Source: Nannocystis exedens (GTDB lineage: Bacteria > Myxococcota_A > Polyangia > Polyangiales > Polyangiaceae). From it: a stretch of 45,703 nt of DNA. The notes beneath the pieces are model-generated. The model was not told the DNA's origin, ran no database searches, and saw only the letters and a program-made list of their open reading frames with translations. The stretch covers positions 1 through 45,703 of the forward strand of contig CAMAVR010000025.1 in NCBI GenBank assembly GCA_945861885.1, given 5' to 3'. Shown piece by piece: positions 1-10,405 of the stretch; within the stretch, counting starts at the first letter, position 1, and each line of letters begins with the position of its first letter. A program made the position numbers and the translations under genes.

Positions 1-2
1 GG

Positions 3-95
3 AGCGAACAGGAGGCCGCTACGGCCTACAAACAATGTGCGAAGGCGGCGGCCAAGCGAACGTCACGATCATTGAACGGCTGGGGTAAAGAATAG
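3..95 (+). CDS. 3' end of an unidentified gene (partial)
   Basis: The third forward frame is open from the window edge to a TAG at 93-95 and gives a 30-residue tail (SEQEAATAYKQCAKAAAK...GWGKE). It is Ala/Lys-rich and hydrophilic, like a true C terminus. It lies 21 bases before the convergent gene that ends at 117, so the tail-to-tail layout is plausible. The other two frames also stop here but give less protein-like sequence. The family cannot be judged from so short a piece. Confidence 0.4.
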   Translation, partial: SEQEAATAYKQCAKAAAKRTSRSLNGWGKE

Positions 96-116
96 GGATC
101 CCACGGTTCGAGTGCG

Positions 117-332
117 CTAAGTCTTTGGCGGCTTTGGCGCTGCCATCAACGCGACGTTTCGTGCGCCACAACTGTCGCACGTCATATAGCGCTCGATCTT
201 GGTGTCGCCATAGCAGGGCACGTCTATGACGGTCAGCCAACCGTCGTCTCGCTCGGGACAACGCACGCGCGCCTCGCGGTCAACCGCGAGTGTTTTGAGC
301 GCGTCAATCCATCTTTTTAACTCGGGTGTCAT
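117..332 (-). CDS. Small zinc-ribbon-like protein, putative immunity partner of the RHS protein
   Basis: A 71-residue cytosolic protein with no signal peptide. Seen: one Cys in RCPERDDG near residue 25 and a CDSCGARN knuckle near residues 52-59, which together look like a degenerate zinc ribbon (only three cysteines). Its ATG overlaps the stop of the upstream RHS gene in an ATGA arrangement, so the two are translationally coupled. Established: polymorphic RHS toxins are usually followed by a small immunity gene. Inference: this protein protects the producer from the RHS C-terminal domain. It could instead be an unrelated small regulator. Confidence 0.6.
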   Translation of the reverse strand: MTPELKRWIDALKTLAVDREARVRCPERDDGWLTVIDVPCYGDTKIERYMTCDSCGARNVALMAAPKPPKT

Positions 333-3300
333 TTAAAAAATGCCTCATACGCACGATCGGCGAAATCCCAAGCGGCCTTGGTCTCATTCCTTACTAGTTC
401 ACGCGATACACCTGCAGCAGACTGAGTCGTAGTTAGACGATGGATCTCGTGCAAAAATGATTTTGTTAACTCTCCTGGAGACCGAATTGCTTCGCCTCCT
501 AAGATAAATCCATTTCCGAATGTCATGCCCGAAGCCGGTGCATCCGGCGCTACAATGATCGTCCTCCCCCCAAGCTGCAGCTCAGCCCCACCGGCTTGAA
601 ACGCGGCGCGTATATCCGCGATAGCCTTGGCATCGTACACGCTTTTAACTTCACGCACGACAGCCAGTTCAGCCCTCGTAAAACCGCGTTCTACGGCCGC
701 AGTAGCACCCACTGCCCCAGCGGTGGCCAATACGGCTCCGGTGCCCACAGCTCCGGCTGCTTCATTTAGCCCCGCTACGAGCGCTGTTGCCGCCTCTACT
801 GCCCCTGGCACTCTTACCGCGACTGATAGCCCTAGCGCCTGCGCACTGGCTGCTGCTGGGGCCGCTAGCGCTATGCTGGCGCCTATTACGGCCCCTACGG
901 CTCTGGCTTCGGCCATTCGCATGCCGCTGTCGAAATCTTTGGCGAATGCTGCTTCTAGCTGCCTTGCTCTTATGTCGACCGCGTCGCTACCGCTTGGGTC
1001 GATGTGCGATAGCGGATTATTCTTTCCGTAGCTGTATAGATTGCAGCTGACGGGCGACTCGACGCACTTGCTTAGTGTCTCGAGGTAGAGCGCGTCGGGT
1101 TGTAAGAACAGGCCGGTCGCAGGGTCGTAATCTCGCACGCCGATGCGGAGCGTCCCGATGTCGCTGTCGTAGCCTTTGCGTGCGAAATCGATTGCTTGCG
1201 CGTGGGCCGGATGTTCGGCTCTTGCTCCGTACGGCGATGCGAAGTTCGCGGCGCCTCCGCCATTCGATAGAATTGTGTCGCGTGCATCGACCGACCGCAT
1301 TTCGAAGCGTGGCGCCGCTCCCGAACCGCCATGATGAAGAAATCCGACAACTTGCCCTTCGACCGATACCGGCTCGATAAGTCCGCTCGCGGAGTCGAAC
1401 ATCGACCCATCGGCCGGAAACATCACGGCCGGCTTTTCCTGCTCAAATTTGGCTATTTTTAGGCCCGATTCGTCGTACAAATAGCGAAGCGTTCGCCCGC
1501 CGCGGTTCGCTGTCTGAATGTGCCCATTCGGCCCGTACGTAACGCGCCAACCGTTCACCACATCGACGCGCCCTAGTCGATCACGCGTCAAACTTGCACT
1601 CGAGGCGAGTTCGCCGCTCGGTGAATATTGGTAACCGAACGACTCGCGCTCGTCTTTCGCCGCAGTCAAATACGCTTCGGGACCATACGTGTAGGCGCGC
1701 CGACGGCGATCGCCCGCCACGTCGATATCTTCATGCGCAATCAACCCGCGATTGTTCATGCGGCGACTGTTCGCCGAAGCCCACGCCCCGCTATTTTGAT
1801 TCAGCCCCACGCGCTCGCGCGTCAATCGGTCGTATTGAAACGTAACAACGTCGCCGTTCGCAAATTGCGCCCAATCGAGCGACCCTTCTTTGTCGTACCC
1901 GTACGAAGCGAAGTCAGCCCCTTGAAGAAGCGTCCCGCTCGCACGCCCAAACGCATCGCGCGTTGTCTCGGTCGTCACTGCCGATATCAGCTTGCCATCG
2001 GAGCCTTTTGCGGCGACTGCGCGCCCGCGAACCGCGCCGTCATCGTCGAAGCGAAACGACGTATCGAGCTCCCCAAAACCGTCGACCGTAAAAACAAAAC
2101 GGCGCATCGAACCGTCGGCTCGGTAGTCGAATCGCTTGTAATAACCAGGGCCTTGCACACCCGTCAGAAGGCCTAGCTTGTCTCGACGTTTTGGTTCGTC
2201 GGGGCTACTCCCGTCGAAATAGTACTGATACCGAAGATCGCTCTTCGCTTGTTCGTCGCGATGCGTTTCAACGGTAACGCGCCCTATCCCATCGCGCGCG
2301 TAGTGAACCGATCGCATCGCGCCGCCGCCGGAAGCTGAGTACTTCACATCTGAAACGTCGCCGGTTAGCCGGTCAAACGTGTAGTCAATTTGCAAAAGCC
2401 CTTCGCGGACAACCGCCGATCGGCGCGCGTAAGCGTCGTACTTGTCAAACTGCTTCTGCCCCCCGGGGAGTGTCACTTCGCGAAGGCGACCAAGAGCGTC
2501 GTACCGATACTTCCAAGATGCGCCCGATGCATCTTTCGACTCGGTCGTTCGCTTTGCCGCATCGTAGCGCGCGCTCGTTGAAAATAGCCCGTTTTCAGTA
2601 GTAGCAACAACCAGGTCGCCGCCGAGCGAAAACGTACTTCGGTCGATTCGACGCGCATCTTGATGAAACTGAGTCGTCGATTCAACAGTCGCACCAAAGA
2701 GCGAGTGCGTGCTCGACCCAACAGACGCAGCCGTGCGAATCGCATCGGCAATCCGCAGCGACGCAATGTCGCCGTGAATCGGCGAGCCGCGAAAAAGTTC
2801 GGTTCGACGCACTGACGGATCGCGCGCCGCAATCGAACCAAGCAGCCACCCCTCCGGGATTAATCCGCCGGTCGCGATCGACTCGCCGCCGGCCGTAAGG
2901 AGCTCCGCGCTTCGACGAACGATGGGAGCCGCGCCGCCGCGAACGAGCGTTTCAACTTGAATGAGCCCGGCGGTATTCTCGCTTGTCGACGCGTATCGGT
3001 AGGTTATACGCGCGTTGGGCTTCGCTTCGGTAGCCGCGCCGAGGTCGTCCCAACGCGATGCGAGCCTTTCGTGCGAATCGTACCGAAATCGCTGACGAAG
3101 CTTCAGGCTCCCGCGATCGGTCGTAATTTCGCGCACGGCATCGGTAACTCGGTCGCGATCGGTGACCGACTGCGTAACACCATCGGCCGCCGTGACCGAC
3201 GCGAGAAGTCGCGTGCTTGCATCGTACGAAGCTCGAACTTCGCCTTTTGCGGGCGACGAAATTGATTCGACAAGCCCGTCATCCGTGTACGTCACATTCT

Positions 3301-5920
3301 GAACGACGACCGGCTCATCGGGACCAAGAAGCGTAATCGTCGTCGGAAGGCCGCGTGCATCGCGTTCGATTCGCGCCGAGTGGTCAAAATTGAACCGCGC
3401 GTCGGTGTGTTCGCCGCGAACGCGCGTAGTTGCACTAAAGCAGGAAAAATGACGCGAAAATGCGTCGATCGACGCGTACGTGTAGTTTGTCTTTCGCGTC
3501 CCGTGGGAGGTCGACAGTTCGATGTCGCGAGGGCATACGCCTTGAGAATATGCGCCGATGGTCGTTGTTTCGAGAAGCACGCGCGGCGCAATCGGGTCGG
3601 TCGAACGAAACCCTTCGCCAGAAGATTTCAGCCGCGCCCACGGCAAGCCGGCAAGCGTCGCATCTTCGTATTCGCGATACGCGACGTGTTCGACCGTTGG
3701 CGCAAGCGCATCGGCCACGATGCTTGAAAGAAGCAGACCGGAGGTTCGGTCGTCGTTGCGAAACGACATCGTGTTCGTCTCGAGCGCGCCGCGACGAACG
3801 ACCGTATCGAACCCAACCAAAAAGTGCCCCACCGAATGAACGGTCGGCTGAGCATAATTGAACTCGTACGTTACCGGTTCGTATCCAACACGTTTGATGT
3901 CGAGCTCTTTGAGCACCGTCGGCCGCGAACGGATCCCGCGCGAAGCGGCAGCGCGTCCGTACCGAAATGAAATCTCTGTCCCTTTGCCGTCGTTGACCGA
4001 CGCAAGCAGCGAAGCCCCAGCAGAATCGATCGCCACTGTTTTGGCAGCACTATGCTCGAAATAAATAAACTCCGTGTTACCGCTCCCGACAAGATCGAGC
4101 GGCACCGGCTTTGTCGACGCCAACGACAATTGCGACAGCGCAGGCAATTTTACGCGCTGAAATGAATCGCCACGATTCGTGTAAAGGTAATACGAAGTGC
4201 CGGTCGAAAGCAGCGCATCGACAAGGCCGTCCTTGTTCGCGTCGATCCACATGATGTCGTAGTCGGCAAGGTTCGTCAGCTCCGTCGGACCATCGAAGAA
4301 TCGAAACGTCTTCCCTCGTTCTTCAAACGTGTGCGGGCCGGTCGCATTCCAAATGACGACGTTGCCGCCGACAGAAGCGATAAGATCGCCAAGCCCGTCG
4401 CCGTTGGCATCTTCGATCCATACCGCATCGGGCGTAAAAGCCGGCTGCAGTTCACCACGGACGGTCGGCCCGAACGATACGGCATCTCCGCTGCTCGTGT
4501 TTGGCAGCACAAAGTAACGCCCTTCACCGACGCGTATAAAGTCCGGCTTCCCGTCGCGATTCAGATCGGCAAGCCTTGTGGTTGCCCCTAATCCCCAAAC
4601 GCCTTTGACGGTTGACGTATAAAGCGCGCTTCCGTCGAGCCGACAAATTTTGACATTGCTGTCAGAGGCGCCCGATTCAGTCGCCCAAACGCGCGGCTCG
4701 GCATCCGTTGGTGTTACGCGGGCGAGCACGCGTGCCGGCGCGATCGCCGAAGGGCGAAATCGACATCCGCGCTCTATTGCAGCGGCGTTCGGCGGGGCAG
4801 GGACGACCTCAAAGCTATCATCGCGTTGAACTAACGTCTGATTGTCGAACGCAAGTTCAAGATCGACGCGCCCATCGAGATCAACATCGACCGCGGTGCT
4901 AAATGTTGGCGGCAAGAACTGCCGCGTCTGAAGCTGCTTCGCAAGCTTCGTCACAGCGGGCGCTTCTCGCGGCGTTGTCGACGCAAAATGATCTGCCTGC
5001 TGCGCGTACTTGTACGTAGTCGGCGGATCGGTCGCGCCCGATGCGAAAGACTTCTGAATCGATGTCAGAAAGAACGCGGGGCCTGTCGAATCGTTTTGAT
5101 AGCCGAGCGCGTAGCTCCAGCGCGGAGCAAACGAAGCGCCAGCGTTCATCAAAACGCGGACAGCGCTTACACGTCGATCGAGAAGCACGGCGCGGCCGCT
5201 TCGGTAGTCCGAGAACGGTTGTTTTAGAATCTCGTAGTCGAATTCGACCCGAACCTGCGCATTGTCGCTCGCACCGCCATAAGCAACGCTCTTGATAAAC
5301 TGCCGTCCGCTCGCATTCGCGATGTACGAAAAGCGCGTCGAGCGACCGGTCGCGTTCACCACGCTCGAGAGGTACCAAGCGTACGTCCCGCGAGGCGATG
5401 TCACGCGAGCGTCACCACCAAACGTCCATCGAGCGCCGTCGGGGAGATGCGCAACGAGAGTTTCGCCGCTCACCATAACGCGCACCGGCGGCGACATCCC
5501 TTGCGGGTAAAACGCGCCGTCGGCCCCTTTGATCATGCGCCCCCAAGGGCCATCAAAATCATCGGCTTCATAGTCAACGTCTCCGCGAAGACGGCTCCGC
5601 CGAATCATCACGTTCGCGCGCCATCCGAGCCCCCATTCAGAAATGCCAGACTCTTGCGAGTAGAGCGGGAAAGGGGAACCCTGAATTGGCCCTCGCTCTT
5701 CCGGCACGTCAAAAGGCGAGGGGAGCGTCATCGCACCGCGATTCACATCGGACGGGCCGAACACCGTTTTAGATAGCTGCCCCGCGATAGAGCCACGCTC
5801 CGGCGCTTTGAGCTCCGGAGTCTGCACGCGCCCTTCAAAAAAATCGCCGCCCGCGATCGCGAACTTCGAAACAAGAATAAACGCCGCAATCGCGCGTCCG
5901 CGCTTTACAAATCGCCGCAC
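329..5920 (-). CDS. Secreted SpvB/FG-GAP/RHS-repeat protein, polymorphic toxin-like
   Basis: 1863 residues from a GTG start, which overlaps the end of the upstream lipoprotein gene by 16 bases. Domains in order: a probable N-terminal signal peptide (residues 1-24); an SpvB-like region (about 60-300, with GLGWRANV); four FG-GAP/VCBS-like calcium-binding loops of the DLNRDGKPD type (about 340-580); a TcB middle-like segment (about 650-730); many YD/RHS repeats (about 900-1600); and an RHS core ending in DYDPATGLFLQPD ... YSYGKNNPLSHIDPSG near residue 1700. The last 160 residues differ and contain SGMTFGNGFILGGEA and a conserved-looking HEIHRL. Established: RHS shells enclose a cleaved C-terminal toxin. 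Inference: this is a fused TcB-TcC-like delivery shell with a C-terminal effector of unknown activity. HEIHRL recalls a zincin, but it is not HExxH. Confidence 0.85.
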   Translation of the reverse strand: MRRFVKRGRAIAAFILVSKFAIAGGDFFEGRVQTPELKAPERGSIAGQLSKTVFGPSDVNRGAMTLPSPFDVPEERGPIQGSPFPLYSQESGISEWGLGWRANVMIRRSRLRGDVDYEADDFDGPWGRMIKGADGAFYPQGMSPPVRVMVSGETLVAHLPDGARWTFGGDARVTSPRGTYAWYLSSVVNATGRSTRFSYIANASGRQFIKSVAYGGASDNAQVRVEFDYEILKQPFSDYRSGRAVLLDRRVSAVRVLMNAGASFAPRWSYALGYQNDSTGPAFFLTSIQKSFASGATDPPTTYKYAQQADHFASTTPREAPAVTKLAKQLQTRQFLPPTFSTAVDVDLDGRVDLELAFDNQTLVQRDDSFEVVPAPPNAAAIERGCRFRPSAIAPARVLARVTPTDAEPRVWATESGASDSNVKICRLDGSALYTSTVKGVWGLGATTRLADLNRDGKPDFIRVGEGRYFVLPNTSSGDAVSFGPTVRGELQPAFTPDAVWIEDANGDGLGDLIASVGGNVVIWNATGPHTFEERGKTFRFFDGPTELTNLADYDIMWIDANKDGLVDALLSTGTSYYLYTNRGDSFQRVKLPALSQLSLASTKPVPLDLVGSGNTEFIYFEHSAAKTVAIDSAGASLLASVNDGKGTEISFRYGRAAASRGIRSRPTVLKELDIKRVGYEPVTYEFNYAQPTVHSVGHFLVGFDTVVRRGALETNTMSFRNDDRTSGLLLSSIVADALAPTVEHVAYREYEDATLAGLPWARLKSSGEGFRSTDPIAPRVLLETTTIGAYSQGVCPRDIELSTSHGTRKTNYTYASIDAFSRHFSCFSATTRVRGEHTDARFNFDHSARIERDARGLPTTITLLGPDEPVVVQNVTYTDDGLVESISSPAKGEVRASYDASTRLLASVTAADGVTQSVTDRDRVTDAVREITTDRGSLKLRQRFRYDSHERLASRWDDLGAATEAKPNARITYRYASTSENTAGLIQVETLVRGGAAPIVRRSAELLTAGGESIATGGLIPEGWLLGSIAARDPSVRRTELFRGSPIHGDIASLRIADAIRTAASVGSSTHSLFGATVESTTQFHQDARRIDRSTFSLGGDLVVATTENGLFSTSARYDAAKRTTESKDASGASWKYRYDALGRLREVTLPGGQKQFDKYDAYARRSAVVREGLLQIDYTFDRLTGDVSDVKYSASGGGAMRSVHYARDGIGRVTVETHRDEQAKSDLRYQYYFDGSSPDEPKRRDKLGLLTGVQGPGYYKRFDYRADGSMRRFVFTVDGFGELDTSFRFDDDGAVRGRAVAAKGSDGKLISAVTTETTRDAFGRASGTLLQGADFASYGYDKEGSLDWAQFANGDVVTFQYDRLTRERVGLNQNSGAWASANSRRMNNRGLIAHEDIDVAGDRRRRAYTYGPEAYLTAAKDERESFGYQYSPSGELASSASLTRDRLGRVDVVNGWRVTYGPNGHIQTANRGGRTLRYLYDESGLKIAKFEQEKPAVMFPADGSMFDSASGLIEPVSVEGQVVGFLHHGGSGAAPRFEMRSVDARDTILSNGGGAANFASPYGARAEHPAHAQAIDFARKGYDSDIGTLRIGVRDYDPATGLFLQPDALYLETLSKCVESPVSCNLYSYGKNNPLSHIDPSGSDAVDIRARQLEAAFAKDFDSGMRMAEARAVGAVIGASIALAAPAAASAQALGLSVAVRVPGAVEAATALVAGLNEAAGAVGTGAVLATAGAVGATAAVERGFTRAELAVVREVKSVYDAKAIADIRAAFQAGGAELQLGGRTIIVAPDAPASGMTFGNGFILGGEAIRSPGELTKSFLHEIHRLTTTQSAAGVSRELVRNETKAAWDFADRAYEAFFK

Positions 5921-8900
5921 GACGAAACGCCCCTCACGCCGTCCGGTACAACTTTCGTGTCGAGCTCGAAGACCAACAAAAGTTCGGTAGCCTCATCGAG
6001 AGGGCGTGAAGAAATCGTATTTAGCCCTGAAAAATCGATTGAGAACGACGTGAAAGGAGACATGCCGACGAGTGGACGAACACCCTCTTGGCGTGGCCTA
6101 TATGCAAGCGCGGCGTCTGAACTTGCGCCGAATAGCGTGCCGATCGTCCCTTCGCGGAACTGTTCGTTGCCGATTCGGTATGAAACTAGCCCTTCCGATG
6201 TCGCAAAATCGACGAGGCTGTCAGTTTTAACCGTCGTTTTCCATTCCATCGCGTTGAGCGCTTTCGCCGGGGCCGCGTCGACTCCGCCAACGTAGATCGC
6301 CATTCCGTTGAGCACAGGCGCCCCCATATTGCATGGAACACGGCTAAAACCGCCGCTTCGTGAATAGAGATCGCTAGGGCGCACGGAAATGCGAGCAACG
6401 TCGCCCGAGCGCGCGGCGTTCCATACGACTTCCGATCGAGAATCGACAATGCGATGAAACTCGGACATTCGCGCGCGAGCCTCTACGTCGGGACGCGGAA
6501 AGCTGATGACGGCTCGGAACGTATTTTGCCCTGGGTCTGGCGCCCGTCGTAGCGCCCTTTCCGAAAGCGTCGCAATCTTTTCGGCCGCGTCGCGAACGCG
6601 CACCGAAAGTTCGGCGAGCGACGTCGACGCGCCGTCGTTCATGATCGTCGCCAGTTCGCTCTGAAGCGCGCGATCTTCTTTCGCGGCGGCGAGCGATTCA
6701 GGATGGCGAAGCGCGAGCGCCGGATGAATTTCGTACGAAATTGTGTCGACGATCGATCGCATGCTCGAACGCAAGCGAGTCGCGTCGAGTTCGCGAAGCG
6801 CCCATTGCGGCATGAGATCAAGAAGCCGCCCTTGACGAGCGGTGCTCTCGCCGTCGAAAGCGTAGCCTTTGAGAACCGTCGCAAGCTGCGTCAGTTCGAA
6901 CTGCGTATTTCGGATTGCGGCGATCTTTTGAAGGCGAGTGATTTCCGTTTCCAAAAGCGCGTGAAAAAAGCCTAGGTACCCAGGCGCAGTACGTTGCGGG
7001 TCGGCGCCAAGGTGCTTGCGCAAAGAGACGGCCGCCAGCGCGCGAATCGCGTCAGGTTCAGACAAGAGAAGCGAGCCGCGCTCAATGATCTGATTGCGGC
7101 GCTCGCGAAGCTCGTTGAGTGTTGTCGCCATCGCTTCTGCAAGAGCTTTCGACTTTGCTCCGGCCGGCGTGAGGCGCGTCATGCTCACGGTCAATCCGCC
7201 GAGCCCTTTGCCGCAGCCCGACTCGTCGTTGACGACAAGATAGAAGTCGAGAGGCTCCGATACGACGACGACGTTGTGAGAGGATTGCAGAACTTTAACG
7301 ACGCGAATCGATGCGGAATCGACCCTCGTAGGCAGCACCCCAACGAGAAGAAGGCTTCCTGCCGGGAGGTCAGGGAAAGGGGTGCTCGCAAGCCGCATTC
7401 CGGTCGAGAACATCGACGTGGCTCGGCTTTCCGAGGCGTCGACGTCGGAATTAGAGTGACTCGACGAATTCGCTTTTGACGAGTCGACTGCCAAGCAGCC
7501 TTCGATGAATGCATACCCGTATCCGGCGACGCCATAGACCGCTTTGAGCAATCCGGGCGCTCCGGCTTCTATCCGATGCCCGTTGCAGGCGCGTAGGCTT
7601 GCGGACTTGCTTGTGCGCGTCTCCGACGTCGTCGTGTTCGCCTGCGATGCGATAGAATACTTCGACTGATGGTTCTGCAAGAAAAAGCCTTCCGGCCCGA
7701 TGCTTGCGTGAGCGATGTCGACAATATCTCTCGCCGCTGGGCTGCGGCTTAGCGCACATGTTGGCGACCAAGTGCCGCTAACATCGAACGTCAGAACTTC
7801 GCCGGCGCCAATCGAGCGTTTCCAAACCGTCCCGCGTGGCGCAATACTGATATCGTCGAGCAGCGTCGAAGAGTTGGCAAAATAGCGCGCGTCATCGCGC
7901 GTCACCGTTGGAAGCGTTTCGGGAATCGACGCGATTCGCAATTCGGCGCTTTCGCGATCGCGCGCTACTGCTTTGCCAAAGGCGTCGGCAACATTGCCAA
8001 ACGCCGCATCGTCTGCAGCGACACTGACGCGCAGCGCGGCAAGAGAGCGCGATTTGTCCATAAAATCGGCGGTTGATTTTTCGATCGCAACGTCAATATC
8101 GCCGTGCGATTGACGCGTAGCAAATTGATCGAGAAGCACCTGCATCTCACGTGCTCGCCCGCGCTCGTATTCCGCAATGACCGATGTCAACTCGAGCGAC
8201 GCACGGCGCACTTCCGCGACCGATGACGCGACTTTGCTATCTTGCACTCCTGTAACGAGAACGTTCGCTCCGGTTGGCGAAAAAAGTCCTGTGTCGATGT
8301 AGTTCGACATTCGACGTTGAGCGAGCTGAACAATCCGCGAAAGCTCAGCGGCAACGGATGGCATGTCGACGCTCGACGTTGTCATCAAGAGCGCAGGCGA
8401 TGCCCGATGAACCGCAAAAGTATCTGAAAGCGCGCTAAAATAAGGGCTATTTGGCATGCTGAACGCTTTGAAAACGCGTTGCCATTCGTTCGGAATGCGC
8501 AGCGCCGGGCGCTCCAAATATGCACTGAGCTTTTGCGAATCGCCGAGAAGCGCAATCGCTCGCCACAGCGCAGTGAATGTCGACTGCGATGGCGTCTGCG
8601 CGCACGGCGAAAATCGACACGCCATGTCGTGAATCGGCGACATGTCGTTCAGGCGAGATGAGAGGCCGTGAAGTGCGTCGCCTGCAATCGCGAGAAGCGG
8701 CGCGGTATCGAGCGCGGCCGGTGCCTCGTCGGAGCCGGGGCGAAGCAGTTCCGTCAAAACCGCGAGTTCCATCTGCTCGGCATCGAACGCCAATTTCGAA
8801 AGAGCGTCGCGCTCAGAAGCGCGAACGTCGGTGAGCTGTCGCGCATAGATCGCCCGCCAAAAGCCAGACGTTATGCGATGGGTAGCGGCGTAGAGTTGAT

Positions 8901-10341
8901 TTCGTTCCGCGGCTGAATAAAGCGTTCGTGCTCCGCGATACCAGTCGGCAATCCGAACGAGGCGCGCGCGAATCGCCGCACCGCGCTCTGGTGCGTCGGT
9001 TGAAACGATCGGCTCTCCGTCTAATTTTCGCAGAAAAACTTCCGACATGTCGACGAAGCGCTCGCGGAAGATTTCGCGCGTTGGTGATGAAAGTTTGGCA
9101 ACAATGTTTGCTGCTTCAAGGCATCGCTTCGCATGAAAAGCCGGCTCCGCAGCGCGAATGTGATCGGCCGCGAGCCTCGCGCAAAACGAAAGAGTCGCGT
9201 GAGCGAGTCGCGAGTTTTCGTCTGCCGAAGCGGCCGGAAACGGGCCGATCGTCGGAGCGGAACTCACGCATTCGTGGTTCACTTCTGGCTCGGTCGCGTA
9301 CAAAGTTAATTCGGTATTAAAATGAGGTTCGTGGAGCTGCGACCCGCGCATCTCCATAAGCAACTTGCTGTTCCCAACCAAATACGATCGAACCGCTGCG
9401 CGATCAGGAAGCGCAGCCATCGAAGCGACATTTTGCTCGATCGCGGCTCGCATACGATTCATGTGCGCAAACTTTTTGTTTACGTCTTCATCTGTCGTCG
9501 CGGGAAATGTGTCGCCGGTTAGGCATCCCGCCTGGTGTTCCGCCAACGGATCGCCTGTTAGCGCATCGGCGATTTTTCTGCCCGCCGGTGAAAAGTGGAT
9601 CCCTTCGGTGAGCGGGCATTCGTATGGCGAATCGGAGTCGACTTCGCACGTTCGGGGTACTTGTGGCTGTGTGACGTCGGGCGCCAACTTTTCGCCAATC
9701 TGCGGGCATGGAGCGGCGGCGCGCGCGTTCCAGATGGGGATGTTGGTCAGTGTGACGGTGCAGCGTCTTACCGCGTCTGCCTCGGGACCGATCGAGTTGT
9801 CTATCGACCCTACCGCGACGATTCGATCCAAACTGTTTCGCGGATCGTGAGCTCGCCGAGCTTGAATGATCGCTTCGCGCCGCTGGAACGCCAACCCGCT
9901 GCACGACGTGGCAAAATCGTAGTGCGAAAAAACGGTGGTTAGACCGATGCGCCGACCTTGGTCAAACTCCATCACCTTTTTTGATTTTGCCGCCCCGTGA
10001 ATATCTTGCGTGAAGGTCTCTTTTTGGAGAGACGCAACACCGAATTCGCCGTGTTCACAGAGCGCATACTCCGGAAACAGCTTTTCTGGATGAGCGTAGC
10101 CACACCGTGGGTCGGCTTTTACTACGCGACACTTAGGCTGGTGTCGCCGATAAAACCAGGGACCGCGGCATACTTGGTCGCTCGGATCGGGAGGCGATAC
10201 AACCAAGTCCGAACACGGGCCGACCATCGCCTGGCTCGTTGTGCCGATCGACTCTTCGTCAAATTCGACGCTGGAGCATGCCGGCAGGAGAACAAACACG
10301 GCTCCAACAAAATTAGCGAACAAACGAAGGCAACGTCGCAT
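5905..10341 (-). CDS. Very large lipoprotein, possible TcA-like partner of the RHS protein
   Basis: 1478 residues. An N-terminal signal with lipobox LPAC (about residues 19-22) predicts a lipid-anchored exported protein; acidic residues and TSQAM follow. Residues of roughly 90-210 (ALCEHGEFG ... CTVTLTNIPIWNARAAAPCP) are repeated in the small lipoprotein upstream. The rest is mostly helical and Arg/Ala-rich, with coiled-coil-like stretches (for example around TTLNELRERRNQIIERG). The C-terminal 200 residues turn to beta-type sequence and include SFSIDFSGLNTIS ... LLLVFELD. Inference: that end recalls the C terminus of insecticidal Tc toxin A subunits, which would match the downstream TcB/TcC-like gene. 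I do not recognise the family with certainty. Confidence 0.8.
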   Translation of the reverse strand: MRRCLRLFANFVGAVFVLLPACSSVEFDEESIGTTSQAMVGPCSDLVVSPPDPSDQVCRGPWFYRRHQPKCRVVKADPRCGYAHPEKLFPEYALCEHGEFGVASLQKETFTQDIHGAAKSKKVMEFDQGRRIGLTTVFSHYDFATSCSGLAFQRREAIIQARRAHDPRNSLDRIVAVGSIDNSIGPEADAVRRCTVTLTNIPIWNARAAAPCPQIGEKLAPDVTQPQVPRTCEVDSDSPYECPLTEGIHFSPAGRKIADALTGDPLAEHQAGCLTGDTFPATTDEDVNKKFAHMNRMRAAIEQNVASMAALPDRAAVRSYLVGNSKLLMEMRGSQLHEPHFNTELTLYATEPEVNHECVSSAPTIGPFPAASADENSRLAHATLSFCARLAADHIRAAEPAFHAKRCLEAANIVAKLSSPTREIFRERFVDMSEVFLRKLDGEPIVSTDAPERGAAIRARLVRIADWYRGARTLYSAAERNQLYAATHRITSGFWRAIYARQLTDVRASERDALSKLAFDAEQMELAVLTELLRPGSDEAPAALDTAPLLAIAGDALHGLSSRLNDMSPIHDMACRFSPCAQTPSQSTFTALWRAIALLGDSQKLSAYLERPALRIPNEWQRVFKAFSMPNSPYFSALSDTFAVHRASPALLMTTSSVDMPSVAAELSRIVQLAQRRMSNYIDTGLFSPTGANVLVTGVQDSKVASSVAEVRRASLELTSVIAEYERGRAREMQVLLDQFATRQSHGDIDVAIEKSTADFMDKSRSLAALRVSVAADDAAFGNVADAFGKAVARDRESAELRIASIPETLPTVTRDDARYFANSSTLLDDISIAPRGTVWKRSIGAGEVLTFDVSGTWSPTCALSRSPAARDIVDIAHASIGPEGFFLQNHQSKYSIASQANTTTSETRTSKSASLRACNGHRIEAGAPGLLKAVYGVAGYGYAFIEGCLAVDSSKANSSSHSNSDVDASESRATSMFSTGMRLASTPFPDLPAGSLLLVGVLPTRVDSASIRVVKVLQSSHNVVVVSEPLDFYLVVNDESGCGKGLGGLTVSMTRLTPAGAKSKALAEAMATTLNELRERRNQIIERGSLLLSEPDAIRALAAVSLRKHLGADPQRTAPGYLGFFHALLETEITRLQKIAAIRNTQFELTQLATVLKGYAFDGESTARQGRLLDLMPQWALRELDATRLRSSMRSIVDTISYEIHPALALRHPESLAAAKEDRALQSELATIMNDGASTSLAELSVRVRDAAEKIATLSERALRRAPDPGQNTFRAVISFPRPDVEARARMSEFHRIVDSRSEVVWNAARSGDVARISVRPSDLYSRSGGFSRVPCNMGAPVLNGMAIYVGGVDAAPAKALNAMEWKTTVKTDSLVDFATSEGLVSYRIGNEQFREGTIGTLFGASSDAALAYRPRQEGVRPLVGMSPFTSFSIDFSGLNTISSRPLDEATELLLVFELDTKVVPDGVRGVSSCGDL

Positions 10342-10405
10342 TAGGCAACTCGTATGCTGAAGAGAAAAGTACGCGCACGGCGCTGCGTGCGCGAGGGGAG
10401 GGCGC

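Noticed and set aside
1072..1410. Several open frames of 80-130 codons on either strand inside the RHS gene
   Set aside because: They are Arg-rich shadows of the 1863-codon gene with no start-site support and no family features.
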